Shown: positions 29,579-41,374, counted from the first letter of the stretch. The stretch: 64,000 nucleotides of DNA from Acidimicrobiales bacterium (GCA_018401565.1 JAGYKS010000025.1:457960-521959), one strand, 5' to 3'. Made by a program: numbers and translations. The notes: a model not told the origin generated them from the letters alone.

Positions 29579-30319
29579 TCAGCGGGCCCGGACGATGAAC
29601 CCGTCCACCTGATGGGTGCCGTCGAGCAACTCAGCCACGGCCTTGCGAGTTCGGGCGGCCACCAGTTCGGCGGCCAGTCGGCCCTTGGCCGCCTTGGCGG
29701 CGTGGCCTGCCCGTCGTCCGGCAGCATCGATGAGGTCCACGCGCAGCAGTTCGCAGGTCGACGGGTCGGCCTCCCACGACGCCGCATGCTCAGCCGGCAG
29801 GAGGTCCACCACCAGTCCGCCACGCACGGCGGCGTTCAACACCGGCGACAGCACCGGTCGCCACAGGTTGGCCAGCTTGCCAATGCCGGCCAGCTTGCCA
29901 ATACCAGCCAGATTGGCCGACATCTTGAGGCGATGGTCGGGCAGCGGGTCGTCCAAACCGCTCAGCCCGGCCAGCGCCGACACCACCACGATGCGCTCGC
30001 TGGCGCGTTGGCGGGCGTCGGGGTCCAGTCCGGATACGTCGAGGTGACCCCACACCACCCCGGTGAACCGCTCCCAGGCCGGCAGGATCGGTGCGCCCAC
30101 CACAGCGGCGTTGGCAGCCCGGGCACGATCGAGGTGCGTGCCGGCAACACCGAGGAGCTTGGCGTCACCGCCGTCGACGGCGGCCAGAGCTGTTGCCACC
30201 ATCGAACGGGTGGCCGACAGCTTGCGCCCGAATCGTCCCGACCCCGGTTTCCAACCCGGCCCACGACCCCCGGGGGCTTTGCCCTCTGACGGCGGCAGCA
30301 GGATTGTCACGTCGGTCAC
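29579..30319 (-). CDS. yaaA: YaaA family protein (DUF328)
   Basis: Cytoplasmic 246-residue protein of the YaaA family, linked in E. coli to peroxide stress and iron control. The family signature LLPPSEGK stands near the N-terminus (about residues 7-14), and KLAxxFRPxx-type sequence (here KLANLWRPVLSPVL) in the middle. A short in-frame duplication (LAGIGK twice) is encoded by an 18-bp repeat at 29871-29906. GTG 30319 is chosen; a second GTG three codons on is possible. Convergent with ilvD. Confidence 0.8.
   Translation of the reverse strand: MTDVTILLPPSEGKAPGGRGPGWKPGSGRFGRKLSATRSMVATALAAVDGGDAKLLGVAGTHLDRARAANAAVVGAPILPAWERFTGVVWGHLDVSGLDPDARQRASERIVVVSALAGLSGLDDPLPDHRLKMSANLAGIGKLAGIGKLANLWRPVLSPVLNAAVRGGLVVDLLPAEHAASWEADPSTCELLRVDLIDAAGRRAGHAAKAAKGRLAAELVAARTRKAVAELLDGTHQVDGFIVRAR
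29871..29906 (-). repeat. 18-bp in-frame tandem repeat in yaaA
   Basis: Two 18-bp units differing by two bases, encoding LAGIGK repeats. Confidence 0.8.
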
Positions 30320-30448
30320 CAGGTGATGATGCCACCAGCGGCCAGTGCGCAGTGACACGTGCCGGTTTCCCGACCGGCCTGTGTCCAGACCGGCCTGTGC
30401 GAGTGGCCCACCTGTGTGAGTGGCCCGTGGTGCTGGCATCCTTGACCC

Positions 30449-30736
30449 ATGGATGACGGCGCAGCGCACCTCGGCGGTACCCCGCACGCCTTCACCCGCG
30501 GCAGCGGTGGGCGAGGCGGCGGTGGTGGTGGCGGCAGTGGCGGCGGTGGTCAGGGCAGCGGTGGGGGACCGGGGTCCGAGGACCGCACTCCGCCGGGATG
30601 TCTGTTCGGCGGTCGTCGCGCACTGGTGTTCGATGACGAACATGTCAATGAACGCCAGCCACTGCAGGGTGCTGCCGCACTCGGCCTGTTGTTGGTGGTG
30701 GTGTGCATGCTGGCGTTCTGGTTCATCGCTCGCTAG
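30449..30736 (+). CDS. small Gly-rich single-pass membrane protein
   Basis: 95 residues. The N-terminal half is strongly Gly-rich (a run interrupted by Ser and Gln, about residues 18-43), then CLFGGRRALVFDDEHVNERQP and a C-terminal hydrophobic helix (about 74-93) ending in AR. The topology suggests a tail-anchored protein. CATCCT lies 6 bases before ATG, a variant of the local -10. It converges on the nadD-like gene, overlapping its end by 14 bases. No known family; the Gly-rich start could be low-complexity drift. Confidence 0.55.
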   Translation: MDDGAAHLGGTPHAFTRGSGGRGGGGGGGSGGGGQGSGGGPGSEDRTPPGCLFGGRRALVFDDEHVNERQPLQGAAALGLLLVVVCMLAFWFIAR

Positions 30737-31235
30737 GACCCTTGAGTCCGTGCCAGTCGGCGCGACCGTTGCGTACGGCAGTGGCTGACACCTCGGCCAC
30801 CCACGGCGGCACGTCCAGCTCGGCGTGTGCGGGTATGTCCACGTCGCCGCGCCGGGCGATGGCCAGGGTGGGCAGGTCGGCTACGGCCGCATCACGGGCC
30901 ACCGGGTCGCCTCCGTAGAACGCAACATCGTGGATCTGGGCCCATTTGTCGGCGCCCATCACCACCACGTCATAGCCACGGGCAATGTCACTCAGCAACT
31001 GGTCGGTGGTGGTGCGCACTGTGGCCCAGTGGCGATCGGCCAGGGCACGTCGCACCAGGTCGAGGCGTTCGTCCAGTGGCGCCAGGTCGGCACCGCCGTG
31101 CTTGACCAGGGGCGCTTCGCTCAACACCACGTCCAGCCGCACCAGACGGTGCTGGCGCCAGGCGGCATCGGCGATGGCCACGTGACCCACCGTCACGGGA
31201 TTGAACGTCCCCGGAAACACCCCGATGGCGGCCAT
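30723..31235 (-). CDS. NadD-like nucleotidylyltransferase
   Basis: 170-residue HUP-fold nucleotidyltransferase with the signature GVFPGTFNPVTVGH (HxGH as TVGH) at the N-terminus and SATAVRNG near the C-terminus, where NadD has ISSTxIR. It probably adenylates nicotinate mononucleotide in NAD synthesis, but it is shorter than typical NadD (about 190-210), so a related adenylyltransferase is possible. TATCGT 6 bases before ATG 31235 indicates leaderless transcription. It diverges from the ilvBNC leader. Confidence 0.65.
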   Translation of the reverse strand: MAAIGVFPGTFNPVTVGHVAIADAAWRQHRLVRLDVVLSEAPLVKHGGADLAPLDERLDLVRRALADRHWATVRTTTDQLLSDIARGYDVVVMGADKWAQIHDVAFYGGDPVARDAAVADLPTLAIARRGDVDIPAHAELDVPPWVAEVSATAVRNGRADWHGLKGPSER

Positions 31236-31241
31236 GCCCCG

Positions 31242-31247
31242 ACGATA
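31242..31247 (-). promoter_or_regulatory. -10 element of the nadD-like gene
   Basis: TATCGT on the minus strand, 6 bases before ATG 31235. Confidence 0.5.
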
Positions 31248-31297
31248 GGTGGTTCCGCAGTTGGCCATGCGCGTTGCCATCGGGTCGGTATCGGTGG

Positions 31298-31305
31298 CAT
31301 ACTTT
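31298..31305 (+). promoter_or_regulatory. -10 region of the ilvBNC leader
   Basis: CATACTTT: CATACT is 7 bases and TACTTT 5 bases before the leader ATG at 31311. Confidence 0.55.
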
Positions 31306-31310
31306 CGGTC

Positions 31311-31358
31311 ATGACCGGGAAAACTGCTTTCGCCTCCAGCGACGTAGTACTCCCGTAG
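31311..31358 (+). CDS. ilv leader peptide (attenuator)
   Basis: 15-residue peptide MTGKTAFASSDVVLP with Val-Val-Leu encoded by GTA GTA CTC just before the stop. GTA is rare in this GC-rich DNA, so a shortage of charged tRNA would stall the ribosome. It is followed by a pair of competing stems and then ilvB, the classical layout of branched-chain attenuation. Promoter spacing suggests the transcript begins at or next to its ATG. Confidence 0.8.
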   Translation: MTGKTAFASSDVVLP

Positions 31359-31420
31359 CGCGCACCGGGCGGCAAGCCTGAGTGCGTGTTCGACCTCCCG
31401 ATTCGGGAGGTCGTTTGCGT
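31359..31420 (+). terminator. ilvBNC attenuator with competing stems
   Basis: Stem 1: 31359-31365 with 31382-31388 (7 bp, one wobble). Terminator: CGACCTCCCGA (31391-31401) with its perfect complement at 31403-31413, then TTTGCGTTT. Alternative: CGGGCGG (31366-31372) can pair with CCTCCCG (31394-31400, one mismatch), blocking the terminator. A ribosome held at the Val-Val-Leu codons would cover stem 1 and free the antiterminator. Confidence 0.75.
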
Positions 31421-31515
31421 TTCAGGCCGCTGACCGCCGATTGGCCCGCATCATCCACAACTGATCGAATACAGCAGTCCCACACACGGGACCAACGCCA
31501 GCGAGGGACACTGAC

Positions 31516-33273
31516 ATGCAGCTCAACGGAGGACAGGCGCTCATCAAGGCGCTGGAACTCGAGGGGGTCGAGGTCATCTTCGGCCTGCCCGGCGGCGCCA
31601 TCTTGCCGGTGTACGACCCCATCATCGATTCGCCCATCCGTCACGTGCTGGTGCGCCACGAGCAGGGCGCCGGCCACATGGCCGAGGGGTATGCCCACGC
31701 CACCGGACGACCAGGTGTGGCCATGGTGACCTCGGGTCCGGCGGCCACCAACATCGTCACGCCCCTGTGCGACGCCTACATGGACTCGATCCCCATGGTG
31801 ATGATCACCGGCCAGGTGCCCACCACCGCCCTTGGCACCGACGCCTTTCAGGAGTGCGACACCACCGGCATCACCATGCCGGTCACCAAGCACAACTTCC
31901 TGGTGACGTCGGCCGCCGACATTCCCCGGGTCATCCGCGAGGCCTTCCACATCGCCACCACCGGTCGCCCCGGCCCGGTGCTGGTCGACATTCCCAAAGA
32001 CATCGTCGACCCCAAGAATCCCAAGAGCGCCATGGAGTGGTACTGGCCCGAGACCGTGGACCTGCCGGGCTACAACCCCCGTACCACAGGCGACCCGGCT
32101 GCCATCCGCCATGCCGCCGAACTGATCATGGCCGCCGAGCGACCGGTGATCTACGCCGGTGGCGGCATCCTCAAGGCACGCGCCGCCGAGGTACTGCTGG
32201 AACTTGCCGAAATGACCGACATCCGTGTCGTCACCACGTTGATGGCCCGCGGCGCCTTCCCCGACGACCACCCGCTGTGTCTGGGCATGCCTGGCATGCA
32301 CGGCAACTTCACCGCCATCACTGCCATGCAGCGCTCCGATCTGCTCATCGCCCTGGGCAGTCGTTTTGACGACCGGGTCACCGGCAAGCTGGACGGCTTC
32401 GCCCCCGACGCCAAGGTGATTCACGTCGACATCGACCCCGCCGAGCTGGGCAAGGTGCGCCGACCCGACGCCGGCATCGCCGGTGACTGCCGGCTGGTGA
32501 TCGAGGAACTGGTGGAGGCGCTTCGTGAACTCGGGGCCCCCGACGCCCTGACCGACTCCACCGACTGGAAGAGCACCATCTCGGGATGGCAGGAGACTCA
32601 CCCGCTGGCCTACGTGCCGTCGGAGCCCGGTGATCTGCTCAAGCCGCAGTACGTGCTCGAGCAACTGCGTGAACTTTGCCCCGACGACACCATCGTGGCC
32701 TCGGGCGTTGGCCAGCACCAGATGTGGACCAGCCAGTACTGGAAGTTCAACCATCCCTACACGTGGGTGAACTCCGGCGGCCTGGGCACCATGGGGTTTG
32801 CCGTGCCGGCAGCCATCGGAGCCAAGGTGGGTCGACCCGACCGCATGGTGTGGGCCGTGGACGGTGACGGTTGCTTCCAGATGACGGCCCAGGAGTTGGT
32901 GACGGCGGCCGCCGAGCGCATCCCGGTGAAGATCGCCATTTTGAACAACGCCTACCTGGGCATGGTTCGCCAATGGCAGGAGATGTTCTACGAGGAGCGC
33001 TACAGCGAGGTGTACCTGTCGCCGGACCTGCCCGACTACAAGATGTGGGCCGAGGCCATGGGATGCGTGGGCATGCGGGTGGAGTCACCCGAAGAGGTTG
33101 GCCCCGCCATCGAAAAGGCCAATGCCATCAACGACCGGCCCGTGGTGATCGACTTCCGCACCGACGCCTCCGAAAAGGTGTTCCCCATGGTGGCCGCCGG
33201 TGCCAACAACGACGAGGTCATGACCGACGAGCGCACCCAGCCCGCCCTCGACATCCCCCGGCGCCGGCCATGA
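31516..33273 (+). CDS. ilvB: acetolactate synthase large subunit
   Basis: ThDP enzyme condensing two pyruvates, or pyruvate and 2-ketobutyrate, for Val/Leu and Ile synthesis. 585 residues. The catalytic Glu lies in [17 protein letters not shown]-binding region in the middle, and the ThDP motif starts at GDGCFQM and ends with [19 protein letters not shown] lies 9-14 bases before ATG. First gene of ilvBNC, controlled by the leader attenuator; its stop overlaps the ilvN start (ATGA). Confidence 0.97.
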   Translation: MQLNGGQALIKALELEGVEVIFGLPGGAILPVYDPIIDSPIRHVLVRHEQGAGHMAEGYAHATGRPGVAMVTSGPAATNIVTPLCDAYMDSIPMVMITGQVPTTALGTDAFQECDTTGITMPVTKHNFLVTSAADIPRVIREAFHIATTGRPGPVLVDIPKDIVDPKNPKSAMEWYWPETVDLPGYNPRTTGDPAAIRHAAELIMAAERPVIYAGGGILKARAAEVLLELAEMTDIRVVTTLMARGAFPDDHPLCLGMPGMHGNFTAITAMQRSDLLIALGSRFDDRVTGKLDGFAPDAKVIHVDIDPAELGKVRRPDAGIAGDCRLVIEELVEALRELGAPDALTDSTDWKSTISGWQETHPLAYVPSEPGDLLKPQYVLEQLRELCPDDTIVASGVGQHQMWTSQYWKFNHPYTWVNSGGLGTMGFAVPAAIGAKVGRPDRMVWAVDGDGCFQMTAQELVTAAAERIPVKIAILNNAYLGMVRQWQEMFYEERYSEVYLSPDLPDYKMWAEAMGCVGMRVESPEEVGPAIEKANAINDRPVVIDFRTDASEKVFPMVAAGANNDEVMTDERTQPALDIPRRRP

Positions 33274-33827
33274 GTATCGACGACGGCCATGCCACCAGCC
33301 CGTCGGCCAACCCCGACGGTGTCGGCACTACCGGTGCCGTGCGCCATCACCTGCTCAGCGTGCTGGTGGAGAATCGTCCCGGGGTGCTCACCCGCGTGGC
33401 GGGCCTGTTCGCCCGCCGGGGCTACAACATCCACTCGCTGGCCGTCGCCCCCACCGAAGACCCGGCGGTGAGCCGCATCTCCATGGTGGTGGACGTGGCG
33501 TCGTCACCGCTGCCGCAGATGATGATGCAGCTCGACAAGCTCATCAACGTGCTGGAGATCAGCGAGCTTTCGCCGGCCATGGCCGTGGAACGAGAGGTTC
33601 TGCTGGCCACCGTCGGGGCCGGTCCCGACGCCCTCGGCGAGCTCGACGAGGCGCTGGCCGGGTTCGATTCGCGGGTGCTTGACAGCGACGACTCGGCGGT
33701 GACGGTGTCGGTGCTTGGCACCCCCGAGCAGATCGATGACGCTGAGGTATTGCTGGCCGCCTTCGGGCTGCTGGCGGTACAGCGATCGGGCCGGGTGGCA
33801 TTGTCCACCCTGTCCGCACAAGACTGA
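33270..33827 (+). CDS. ilvN: acetolactate synthase small (regulatory) subunit
   Basis: Regulatory subunit that binds Val and controls IlvB. 185 residues: an N-terminal extension of about 25 residues, then an ACT domain ([32 protein letters not shown]) and the C-terminal ACT-like domain. The ATG overlaps the ilvB stop. A hairpin with a T-run lies between this gene and ilvC. Confidence 0.95.
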   Translation: MSIDDGHATSPSANPDGVGTTGAVRHHLLSVLVENRPGVLTRVAGLFARRGYNIHSLAVAPTEDPAVSRISMVVDVASSPLPQMMMQLDKLINVLEISELSPAMAVEREVLLATVGAGPDALGELDEALAGFDSRVLDSDDSAVTVSVLGTPEQIDDAEVLLAAFGLLAVQRSGRVALSTLSAQD

Positions 33828-33836
33828 CCACAGCCG

Positions 33837-33855
33837 GGGGCACGGCCCCTTTTTT
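33837..33855 (+). terminator. intrinsic terminator-like hairpin between ilvN and ilvC
   Basis: GGGGC, 3-base loop, GCCCC, then six T, ending 5 bases before the ilvC ribosome-binding site. It could lower ilvC expression, or mark an RNA-processing point inside the operon. Confidence 0.55.
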
Positions 33856-33867
33856 CCACGGAGGACC

Positions 33868-34902
33868 ATGATGGCCAAGATCTACTACGAAGCCGATGCC
33901 GACCGCAGCCTGCTCGATGGCCGCAAGGTGGCCGTCATTGGCTACGGCAGCCAGGGCCATGCCCACGCGCTGAACCTCAAGGAGTCCGGCGTGGACGTGC
34001 GGGTGGGCCTGTCGGCCACCTCGTCGTCGGTGGACAAGGCCCGTGCCGCCGGCCTGGCCGTGGCCACGGTGGAAGACGCCGTCGCCGAGGCCGACATGAT
34101 CATGGTGCTCATCCCCGACACCGCCCAAAAGAAGGTGTACCTCGAGTCCATCGAGCCCAACCTGTCTGACGGCGACATGCTGATGTTCGCCCATGGCTTC
34201 AACATCCGCTTCGGTCGCATCACCCCGCCGGCCGGCGTGGACGTGACCATGGTGGCCCCCAAGGGCCCCGGGCACCTGGTGCGACGCACCTACTCCGAGG
34301 GTGGCGGCACGCCGTGTCTGGTCGCTGTTGAGCAGGACGCCACCGGCAACGCCCTCGCCCTCACGCTGGCCTACGCCGACGCCATTGGTGGCGCCAGGGC
34401 CGGGATCATCGAGACCACCTTCTCCGAAGAGACCGAGACCGACCTGTTCGGTGAGCAGGTTGTGCTGTGCGGCGGCACCACAGCGCTGGTGCAGGCCGGG
34501 TTCGAGACCCTGACCGAGGCCGGGTACCAGCCCGAGGTGGCCTACTTCGAATGCCTGCACGAACTGAAGCTGATCGTGGACCTGATGTACGAACAGGGCA
34601 TCGCCGGCATGCGCTACTCCATCTCCGACACCGCCGAGTTTGGCGACCTCACCCGTGGCCCGCGCATCGTGGACGACCGGGTCAAGGCCGAGATGCGGGC
34701 CATTTTGGGCGAGATCCAGTCGGGCCAGTTCGCCGATGAGTGGATCGCCGAGGACGAGGCCGGTCGTGACCGGTTCCACGATCTCGAAAAGGCCGGCCAC
34801 GACCACCCCATCGAGGTTGTCGGCGGCAAGCTTCGCGACATGATGCCGTTCATCTCCGAGGGTCGTGAGCGTGTCCAGGACGCCTCGGGCGGACAGGGCT
34901 GA
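33868..34902 (+). CDS. ilvC: ketol-acid reductoisomerase
   Basis: NADPH- and Mg-dependent isomeroreductase, second common step of Val/Ile synthesis. 344 residues, class I. Rossmann motif [32 protein letters not shown] and the Mg-binding [16 protein letters not shown] and [11 protein letters not shown] are all visible. Two adjacent ATG codons can start it; GGAGG is 6-10 bases upstream of the first. Third gene of ilvBNC, downstream of a terminator-like hairpin. Confidence 0.97.
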   Translation: MMAKIYYEADADRSLLDGRKVAVIGYGSQGHAHALNLKESGVDVRVGLSATSSSVDKARAAGLAVATVEDAVAEADMIMVLIPDTAQKKVYLESIEPNLSDGDMLMFAHGFNIRFGRITPPAGVDVTMVAPKGPGHLVRRTYSEGGGTPCLVAVEQDATGNALALTLAYADAIGGARAGIIETTFSEETETDLFGEQVVLCGGTTALVQAGFETLTEAGYQPEVAYFECLHELKLIVDLMYEQGIAGMRYSISDTAEFGDLTRGPRIVDDRVKAEMRAILGEIQSGQFADEWIAEDEAGRDRFHDLEKAGHDHPIEVVGGKLRDMMPFISEGRERVQDASGGQG

Positions 34903-34963
34903 TTGCGGCGTCTTCTGCAGCTGCGTGACCTAGCTGCGTTAGCTCGTTCCTAAATACGACTGG

Positions 34964-34989
34964 ATCGGTCGGGATTAGACCGATAGTGT
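34964..34989 (+). promoter_or_regulatory. promoter and palindromic operator of metY
   Basis: ATCGGTC-7-GACCGAT (34964-34984) is a perfect inverted repeat that ends in the first base of the -10 TAGTGT (34984-34989), 7 bases before ATG 34997. A repressor bound here would block the polymerase. The regulator is unknown. Confidence 0.6.
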
Positions 34990-34996
34990 GTTCCCC

Positions 34997-36310
34997 ATGA
35001 CTGAACAGTGGGGATTCGACACACGCCAGATCCATGCCGGCCAGGAGCCTGACCCGACCACCGGGGCCCGGGCCGTGCCGATCTACCAGACCACGTCGTA
35101 TCAGTTCCGCGACACCCAGCACGCCGCCAACCTGTTCGGCCTGGCCGAGGTCGGCAACATCTACACCCGGATCATGAACCCCACCCAGGGGGTGTTCGAG
35201 GCCCGCGTCAACAGCCTCGAGGGCGGGTGCACCACAGCCATCGGGCTGCCCGGCACCCTTGCGGTTGCCTCGGGTCAGGCCGCCGAGACGCTGGCCATCT
35301 TGAACCTGTGTGAAAACGGCGGCCACATCGTGGCCTCGGCGGCGCTGTACGGCGGCACCTACAACCTCCTGCATTACACGATGCCCAAGATGGGCATCGA
35401 GACCACCTTCATCGACGACCCCGACAACCTCGAGGCGTGGGCAGCAGCCGTGCGGCCCAACACCAAGGCCTTTTATGCCGAATCCATCGGCAATCCCCGC
35501 AACGACGTGCTCGACATCGAGGGTGTGTCCGGGGTGGCCCACGACAACAACATCCCGCTGATCGTGGACAACACCGTGGCCAGCCCGTGGCTCATCCGCC
35601 CGCTGGAGTGGGGCGCCGACATCGTGGTGCACTCGGCCACCAAGTTCATCGGCGGCCACGGCACCTCCATCGGTGGCGTGATCGTTGACGGTGGCACCTT
35701 CGACTTCGGTGCCAGCGGCAAGCACCCCATGTTCACCGACCCCGACCCCAGCTACCACGGCCTGGCCTACTGGCCCGCCCTGGGTGCAGGGTCGTACGCC
35801 CTCAAGGCCCGGGTGCAGCTGTTGCGTGACATTGGCGCCGCCATCACGCCGTTCAACTCGTTCCTGTTCCTCCAGGGTCTCGAGACGCTGAGCCTGCGTA
35901 TGGAGCGCCACAACGACAACGCCCGCAAGGTGGCCGACTACCTCGCCGCCCACCCCCAGGTGGAGCGGGTGCAGTTCGCCGGGTTGGCATCGTCACCGTG
36001 GAACGAACGGGTCGAGCGGTATGCCGCCGGGCGTGGGGCCGGATCGGTGCCGGCGTTCATCATCGCCGGTGGTGCCGACGCCGGTCGCAAGTTCGTGGAG
36101 GCGCTCGAGCTGCACAGCCATGTGGCCAACATCGGTGACGTGCGCAGCCTGGCCATCCATCCGGCCACCACCACCCACTCCCAGCTCACCGAGGCCGAGC
36201 AGCTGACCACCGGTGTTGAACCGGGCCTGGTTCGGCTGTCGGTTGGCCTCGAAACCATCGACGACATCATCGCCGACCTCGAACTGGGTTTCGCCGCCGC
36301 CAAGGCATGA
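34997..36310 (+). CDS. metY: O-acetylhomoserine (thiol)-lyase, Cys/Met metabolism PLP enzyme
   Basis: Likely makes homocysteine from O-acetylhomoserine and sulfide. 437 residues, the length of MetY rather than of cystathionine synthases (about 380-400). Start [21 protein letters not shown], the PLP-contact YTRIMNPT, and the PLP lysine in [12 protein letters not shown] are typical. Start ATG 34997 is set by the -10 spacing. It follows ilvC but has its own promoter with a palindrome, and precedes a small RHH gene. Confidence 0.9.
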   Translation: MTEQWGFDTRQIHAGQEPDPTTGARAVPIYQTTSYQFRDTQHAANLFGLAEVGNIYTRIMNPTQGVFEARVNSLEGGCTTAIGLPGTLAVASGQAAETLAILNLCENGGHIVASAALYGGTYNLLHYTMPKMGIETTFIDDPDNLEAWAAAVRPNTKAFYAESIGNPRNDVLDIEGVSGVAHDNNIPLIVDNTVASPWLIRPLEWGADIVVHSATKFIGGHGTSIGGVIVDGGTFDFGASGKHPMFTDPDPSYHGLAYWPALGAGSYALKARVQLLRDIGAAITPFNSFLFLQGLETLSLRMERHNDNARKVADYLAAHPQVERVQFAGLASSPWNERVERYAAGRGAGSVPAFIIAGGADAGRKFVEALELHSHVANIGDVRSLAIHPATTTHSQLTEAEQLTTGVEPGLVRLSVGLETIDDIIADLELGFAAAKA

Positions 36311-36376
36311 ACCATCGCCATGTGGCGGTCGCTGCTGGGACCTGAGTCAGCGGTTGAGCACGCCGATAGTGCTGCA

Positions 36377-36382
36377 TACGCT
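36377..36382 (+). promoter_or_regulatory. -10 element of the RHH gene
   Basis: TACGCT, 6 bases before ATG 36389. Confidence 0.5.
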
Positions 36383-36388
36383 TGCTGT

Positions 36389-36606
36389 ATGTCAGTGACG
36401 AGAACGCAGATCTACCTGACCGAGGAGCAACGTCAGCGGATCGACCAAGTGGCGGCGTCGGAGGGCATTGCGATGGCAGAGGTCATCCGTCGGGCCCTCG
36501 ACGAGTACCTCGGTGACGAGGGTGATGCCGCTGCCGCGTTGAGCTCAACCTTCGGTGCCGCCCCGACGCCTCCGCTCCTTCTCGTGAGGACTGGCGGCGG
36601 GCGTGA
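36389..36606 (+). CDS. ribbon-helix-helix (CopG-like) antitoxin-type regulator (apparent frameshift)
   Basis: Small DNA-binding protein: the strand TRTQIYLTEEQ followed by two helices (RQRIDQVAASEG and AEVIRRALDEYL) is the RHH fold of VapB/CopG antitoxins. As read, the frame runs on to 36664 with an untypical tail. Adding one C to the run before GACGCC (36571-36574) gives the usual ending DASAPSREDWRRA and a stop at 36606, a 72-residue protein. No complete toxin follows: only 75 bp separate it from the convergent serC, so the toxin is missing or the regulator is an orphan. Confidence 0.65.
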
Positions 36607-36682
36607 GTTCCAGCTTCGAATGCCTTATGCACGCATTGCGGTGACGGCCCCGGCGTCCAGATGAACGTTCCCGGGAGCGCGA

Positions 36683-37981
<1,299 letters not shown>

Positions 37982-37983
37982 TC

Positions 37984-39192
37984 ATGACCATCGATCCAGC
38001 CGCTGCCATCTCCCGCCGTGTGGCGGCCATCAGCCCGTCGGCCACGCTGGCCGTGGACGCCAAGGCCAAGGCCCTCAAGGCCGCCGGCGAACCCGTGATC
38101 GGGTTTGGTGCCGGCGAACCCGACTTCGCCACTCCCGACCACATCGTTGCCGCCGCCATCGCCGCCGCCGCCGACCCCGCCACCCATCGCTACTCACCTG
38201 CAGCCGGGCTGCCGGCGCTGCGGTCGGCCATTGCCGGGGTCACCATGGTCGGTGGTGCCGAGGTGGATCCGGCGCAGGTGGTGGTGACCAACGGCGGAAA
38301 GCACGCCATCTACAACGCCATGGCGGTCCTGCTCAACCCCGGCGACGAGGTGCTGTTGCCGGCCCCGTACTGGACCACCTACCCCGAGCCCATCGCGCTC
38401 GCCGGTGGCGTGCCCGTGGTGCTGCCCACCGACGTGGCGGCCGGATTCAAGGTCACCGTGGACCAGCTCGAAGCAGCCCGCACCCCGGCCACCAAGGCCC
38501 TGGTGTTCGTGTCGCCGTCCAACCCCACCGGCGTGGTGTACACCCACGACGAGACCGTGGCCATTGGCCACTGGGCACTCGAGCACGGCATCTGGGTCAT
38601 CACCGACGAGATCTACGAGCATCTGGTGTTCGGGTCGCACACCTTCACCTCGATGCCGGTGGTGGTGCCCGAACTGGCCGGCCAGACCATCATCGTCAAC
38701 GGGGTGGCCAAGACCTTCGCCATGACGGGCTGGCGGGTGGGCTGGCTGGTGGCACCAAAGGTGATGGCGTCAGCGGCGGCCAACCTGCAGAGCCATCAGA
38801 CCTCCAACGTGTGCAACATCGCCCAGCGTGCCGCGCTGGCCGCCCTCGAAGGGGGCCTCGACGACGTGGAACGCATGCGCGGTGCGTTTGAGCGTCGCGG
38901 GCAACTGATGTGGTCGATGCTCAGCGGGATCGACGGCGTCACCTGCCTCGAACCCCAGGGCGCCTTCTACTGTTTCCCCGACATGCGGGCCCACGTGGGC
39001 CGCACCATCGCCGGGCGCCGGGTGGACAGCACGGTGGATCTGGCCGACGTCGCCCTCGAGGTGGCCAAGGTGGCCGTGGTTCCTGGCGAGGCGTTCGACG
39101 CCCCGGGCTACGTGCGCATGAGCTTCGCATTGGCCGACGACGACATCGCCGAGGGCGTGCAGCGGTTCGCCGAGCTGCTCGGCGGTGACTGA
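37984..39192 (+). CDS. aspC: class I/II aminotransferase, aspartate aminotransferase-like
   Basis: PLP enzyme, probably aspartate:2-oxoglutarate aminotransferase (subgroup Ib). 402 residues. [19 protein letters not shown] at the N-terminus, [24 protein letters not shown], the PLP lysine in [15 protein letters not shown], and RMSFA near the C-terminus are characteristic. Other amino donors are possible. Its last codons overlap the start of the S9 peptidase gene by 8 bases, so the two are coupled. Confidence 0.9.
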   Translation: MTIDPAAAISRRVAAISPSATLAVDAKAKALKAAGEPVIGFGAGEPDFATPDHIVAAAIAAAADPATHRYSPAAGLPALRSAIAGVTMVGGAEVDPAQVVVTNGGKHAIYNAMAVLLNPGDEVLLPAPYWTTYPEPIALAGGVPVVLPTDVAAGFKVTVDQLEAARTPATKALVFVSPSNPTGVVYTHDETVAIGHWALEHGIWVITDEIYEHLVFGSHTFTSMPVVVPELAGQTIIVNGVAKTFAMTGWRVGWLVAPKVMASAAANLQSHQTSNVCNIAQRAALAALEGGLDDVERMRGAFERRGQLMWSMLSGIDGVTCLEPQGAFYCFPDMRAHVGRTIAGRRVDSTVDLADVALEVAKVAVVPGEAFDAPGYVRMSFALADDDIAEGVQRFAELLGGD

Positions 39193-41374
39193 CCACACCC
39201 CTCCCTTGCCGAGGGTGGGGGCGCCGGCGCCGGGGGCGTGGCCGTCACCGGTCACCGCCGACGTGGTGGTGGGCGCCTCGGTGGGCCTGGGTGGACCCCA
39301 GGTGGTGGGCGACCGCGTGTGGTGGGCTGAAGCCCGTCCCCACGAAGGCGGCCGTGTGCAGCTGGTTCACCGGCCCCTGACCGGTGACGACGTCGCCGTG
39401 GACGTGCTGCCCGACGGGTTCTCGGCCCGGTCCCGTGCCCACGAATACGGCGGTGGGGCGTGGTGGGCAACACCCGATGCTGTGGTGTTCACCAACGCCG
39501 CCGACCAGCGCCTGTGGCGCCTCGACCTCGACGACGCTGGTGTGGCCGCAGGTGACCCGGTACCGATCACCCCCGAGCCCGACCATCCCGGGGCCGACCG
39601 CCACGCCGACGCCCGCCCCATCGGCGATGGCACGTGGTGGGTGTGTGTGCGCGAACGCCACGCCGACACTGGCCATCCCACTGACGAACTGGTGGCAGTG
39701 CGCACCATCACCCCCGGCGGGCAGTCTGTGGTGCTGCGCAACAGCGCCGACTTCGTGTCCAACCCCCGCCTCAGCCCCGACGGCCAATGGGTGTGCTGGC
39801 TGGAGTGGGATCTGCCCGACATGCCGTGGCAATCCACCACCCTGTGGGTGGCAGGGGTGGAAACCGGTGCCGACGGTGCGCCCCAACTGGTCGAACCCAC
39901 CCCCGTTCTGGGTGCAGGGCTGGTCGATGGCGTCGGTACCGCCGACGGCGTCGGTGACCCGTGGCCGATCCCGGTGTCGCTCAGCCAGCCCGGCTGGTTG
40001 CGTGATGGCCGGCTGGCCGTGGTCAGCGACGACGACAACTGGTGGAACCTGTGGACGTTTTCCACCCCCGGGCGACCCCAGCCCGGCGCCGCCAGCCAGC
40101 TCACGGTGGTGGCCGGGGAACTGGCCCCACCCCAGTGGGTGTTCGGCCAGTCCACCTGGGGTGTGGACGACAACGGGGTTGTGGTGGGTGTGTGGCGGGC
40201 CGACGGTCACGACCACATCGGTGTGGTGGCCGCCGGTGACGACGAGGTGCACTGGGTGCACAGCGGTCACCTGTCGGTTGATGGGGTGTCGGTGTCGGGC
40301 ACCACGGTGGCGCTCATAGCGTCGTCGTTCACTGCCGAGCCCGAGGTCACCGTGATCGACACCGGTGAGCTGCTGGCCGCAGCGGTGGCCGGCACCCGGG
40401 CGCCCATGGTGGTGCGCCGGACCCCTCGCAACCTGGGCGTGGACGACTCGTGGTGGTCGGTGCCCGAGGCCGTCACCTTTGCCACCACCGACAACAAGCT
40501 GGCCCATGCGCTGCTGTACCTGCCGCGCAATCCCGACTTTGCTGGCGGCGAGCAGCCGGCACGCACCGACGAAGGGCCCTCCGATACACGACCCGACGGG
40601 CTCGCCGGTGACCTCCCACCGCTGATGGTGCTCATCCACGGTGGGCCAACGGCGGCGGCACGATGCCAGTTGTCCATGGGGATCCAGTTCTGGACCACCC
40701 GGGGCTGGGCGGTGGTGGACGTGAACTACCGGGGGTCCATCGGGTACGGCCGTCGGTACCGCAACCAGCTGCACCACGCCTGGGGTGTCGCCGACGTCGC
40801 CGACTGCATCGCCGTGGCCCGCTGGTTGGCCGACACCGGCGTGGTCGACGGTGGGCGCATGGTGATCCGCGGAGGGTCGGCCGGAGGGTTCACCGCCTTG
40901 TCGGCGTTGGCCACCTCCGACGTGTTCGCCGCCGGGGTCAGCGCCTATGGCATCGCCGATCTTGAGATGCTGGCGGCAGAGACCCACAAGTTCGAATCGG
41001 GTTACAACGACTGGCTGCTGGGCTCGCACGCCGACCATCCCGAGCGGTGGGCCGATCGGTCACCCATCAATCACGTGGATCGCCTCACCAGCCCTCTGCT
41101 GGTGCTGCAGGGCACCGACGACGCCGTGGTTCCCCCCAGCCAGAGCGAACTCATCGTGAACGCCCTGCGTCAGCGGGGCGTGCCGGTGGCCTACCTGCTG
41201 TTCGACGGCGAAGGCCACGGGTTCCGCTCGGCGACCACGCTGCGTCGGGCCCTCGAAGCCGAAGAACAGTTCCTCGATCGGGTGCTGGGCATCGCCGGCG
41301 CAAGCCACGGGCCTGATGCCGGTTCGGGCCCCGGCGACCGGCTGCAGATCCACAACCTGCCCCCGTCGGACTGA
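39185..41374 (+). CDS. S9 family (prolyl oligopeptidase) serine peptidase
   Basis: Cytoplasmic peptidase of 729 residues cutting short peptides. An N-terminal beta-propeller (about 15-430) with repeated Trp/Asp-rich blades is followed by an alpha/beta-hydrolase domain. Catalytic triad: Ser565 in RGGSAGGF, Asp645 in GTDDAVVP, His678 in GEGHGFR. The oxyanion loop appears as [10 protein letters not shown]. The GTG start lies within the end of the aminotransferase gene. Most like the acylaminoacyl-peptidase/dipeptidyl branch; specificity cannot be read. Confidence 0.9.
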   Translation: MTDHTPPLPRVGAPAPGAWPSPVTADVVVGASVGLGGPQVVGDRVWWAEARPHEGGRVQLVHRPLTGDDVAVDVLPDGFSARSRAHEYGGGAWWATPDAVVFTNAADQRLWRLDLDDAGVAAGDPVPITPEPDHPGADRHADARPIGDGTWWVCVRERHADTGHPTDELVAVRTITPGGQSVVLRNSADFVSNPRLSPDGQWVCWLEWDLPDMPWQSTTLWVAGVETGADGAPQLVEPTPVLGAGLVDGVGTADGVGDPWPIPVSLSQPGWLRDGRLAVVSDDDNWWNLWTFSTPGRPQPGAASQLTVVAGELAPPQWVFGQSTWGVDDNGVVVGVWRADGHDHIGVVAAGDDEVHWVHSGHLSVDGVSVSGTTVALIASSFTAEPEVTVIDTGELLAAAVAGTRAPMVVRRTPRNLGVDDSWWSVPEAVTFATTDNKLAHALLYLPRNPDFAGGEQPARTDEGPSDTRPDGLAGDLPPLMVLIHGGPTAAARCQLSMGIQFWTTRGWAVVDVNYRGSIGYGRRYRNQLHHAWGVADVADCIAVARWLADTGVVDGGRMVIRGGSAGGFTALSALATSDVFAAGVSAYGIADLEMLAAETHKFESGYNDWLLGSHADHPERWADRSPINHVDRLTSPLLVLQGTDDAVVPPSQSELIVNALRQRGVPVAYLLFDGEGHGFRSATTLRRALEAEEQFLDRVLGIAGASHGPDAGSGPGDRLQIHNLPPSD

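Noticed and set aside
34903..34996. SAM riboswitch before metY
   Set aside because: Only 94 bp, and the -10 lies 7 bases before the ATG, so no leader RNA is left to fold; the 7-7-7 palindrome fits a protein operator.
36607..36682. Toxin gene following the RHH antitoxin-like gene
   Set aside because: Only 75 bp remain before serC and no PIN or other toxin motif is visible in any frame.
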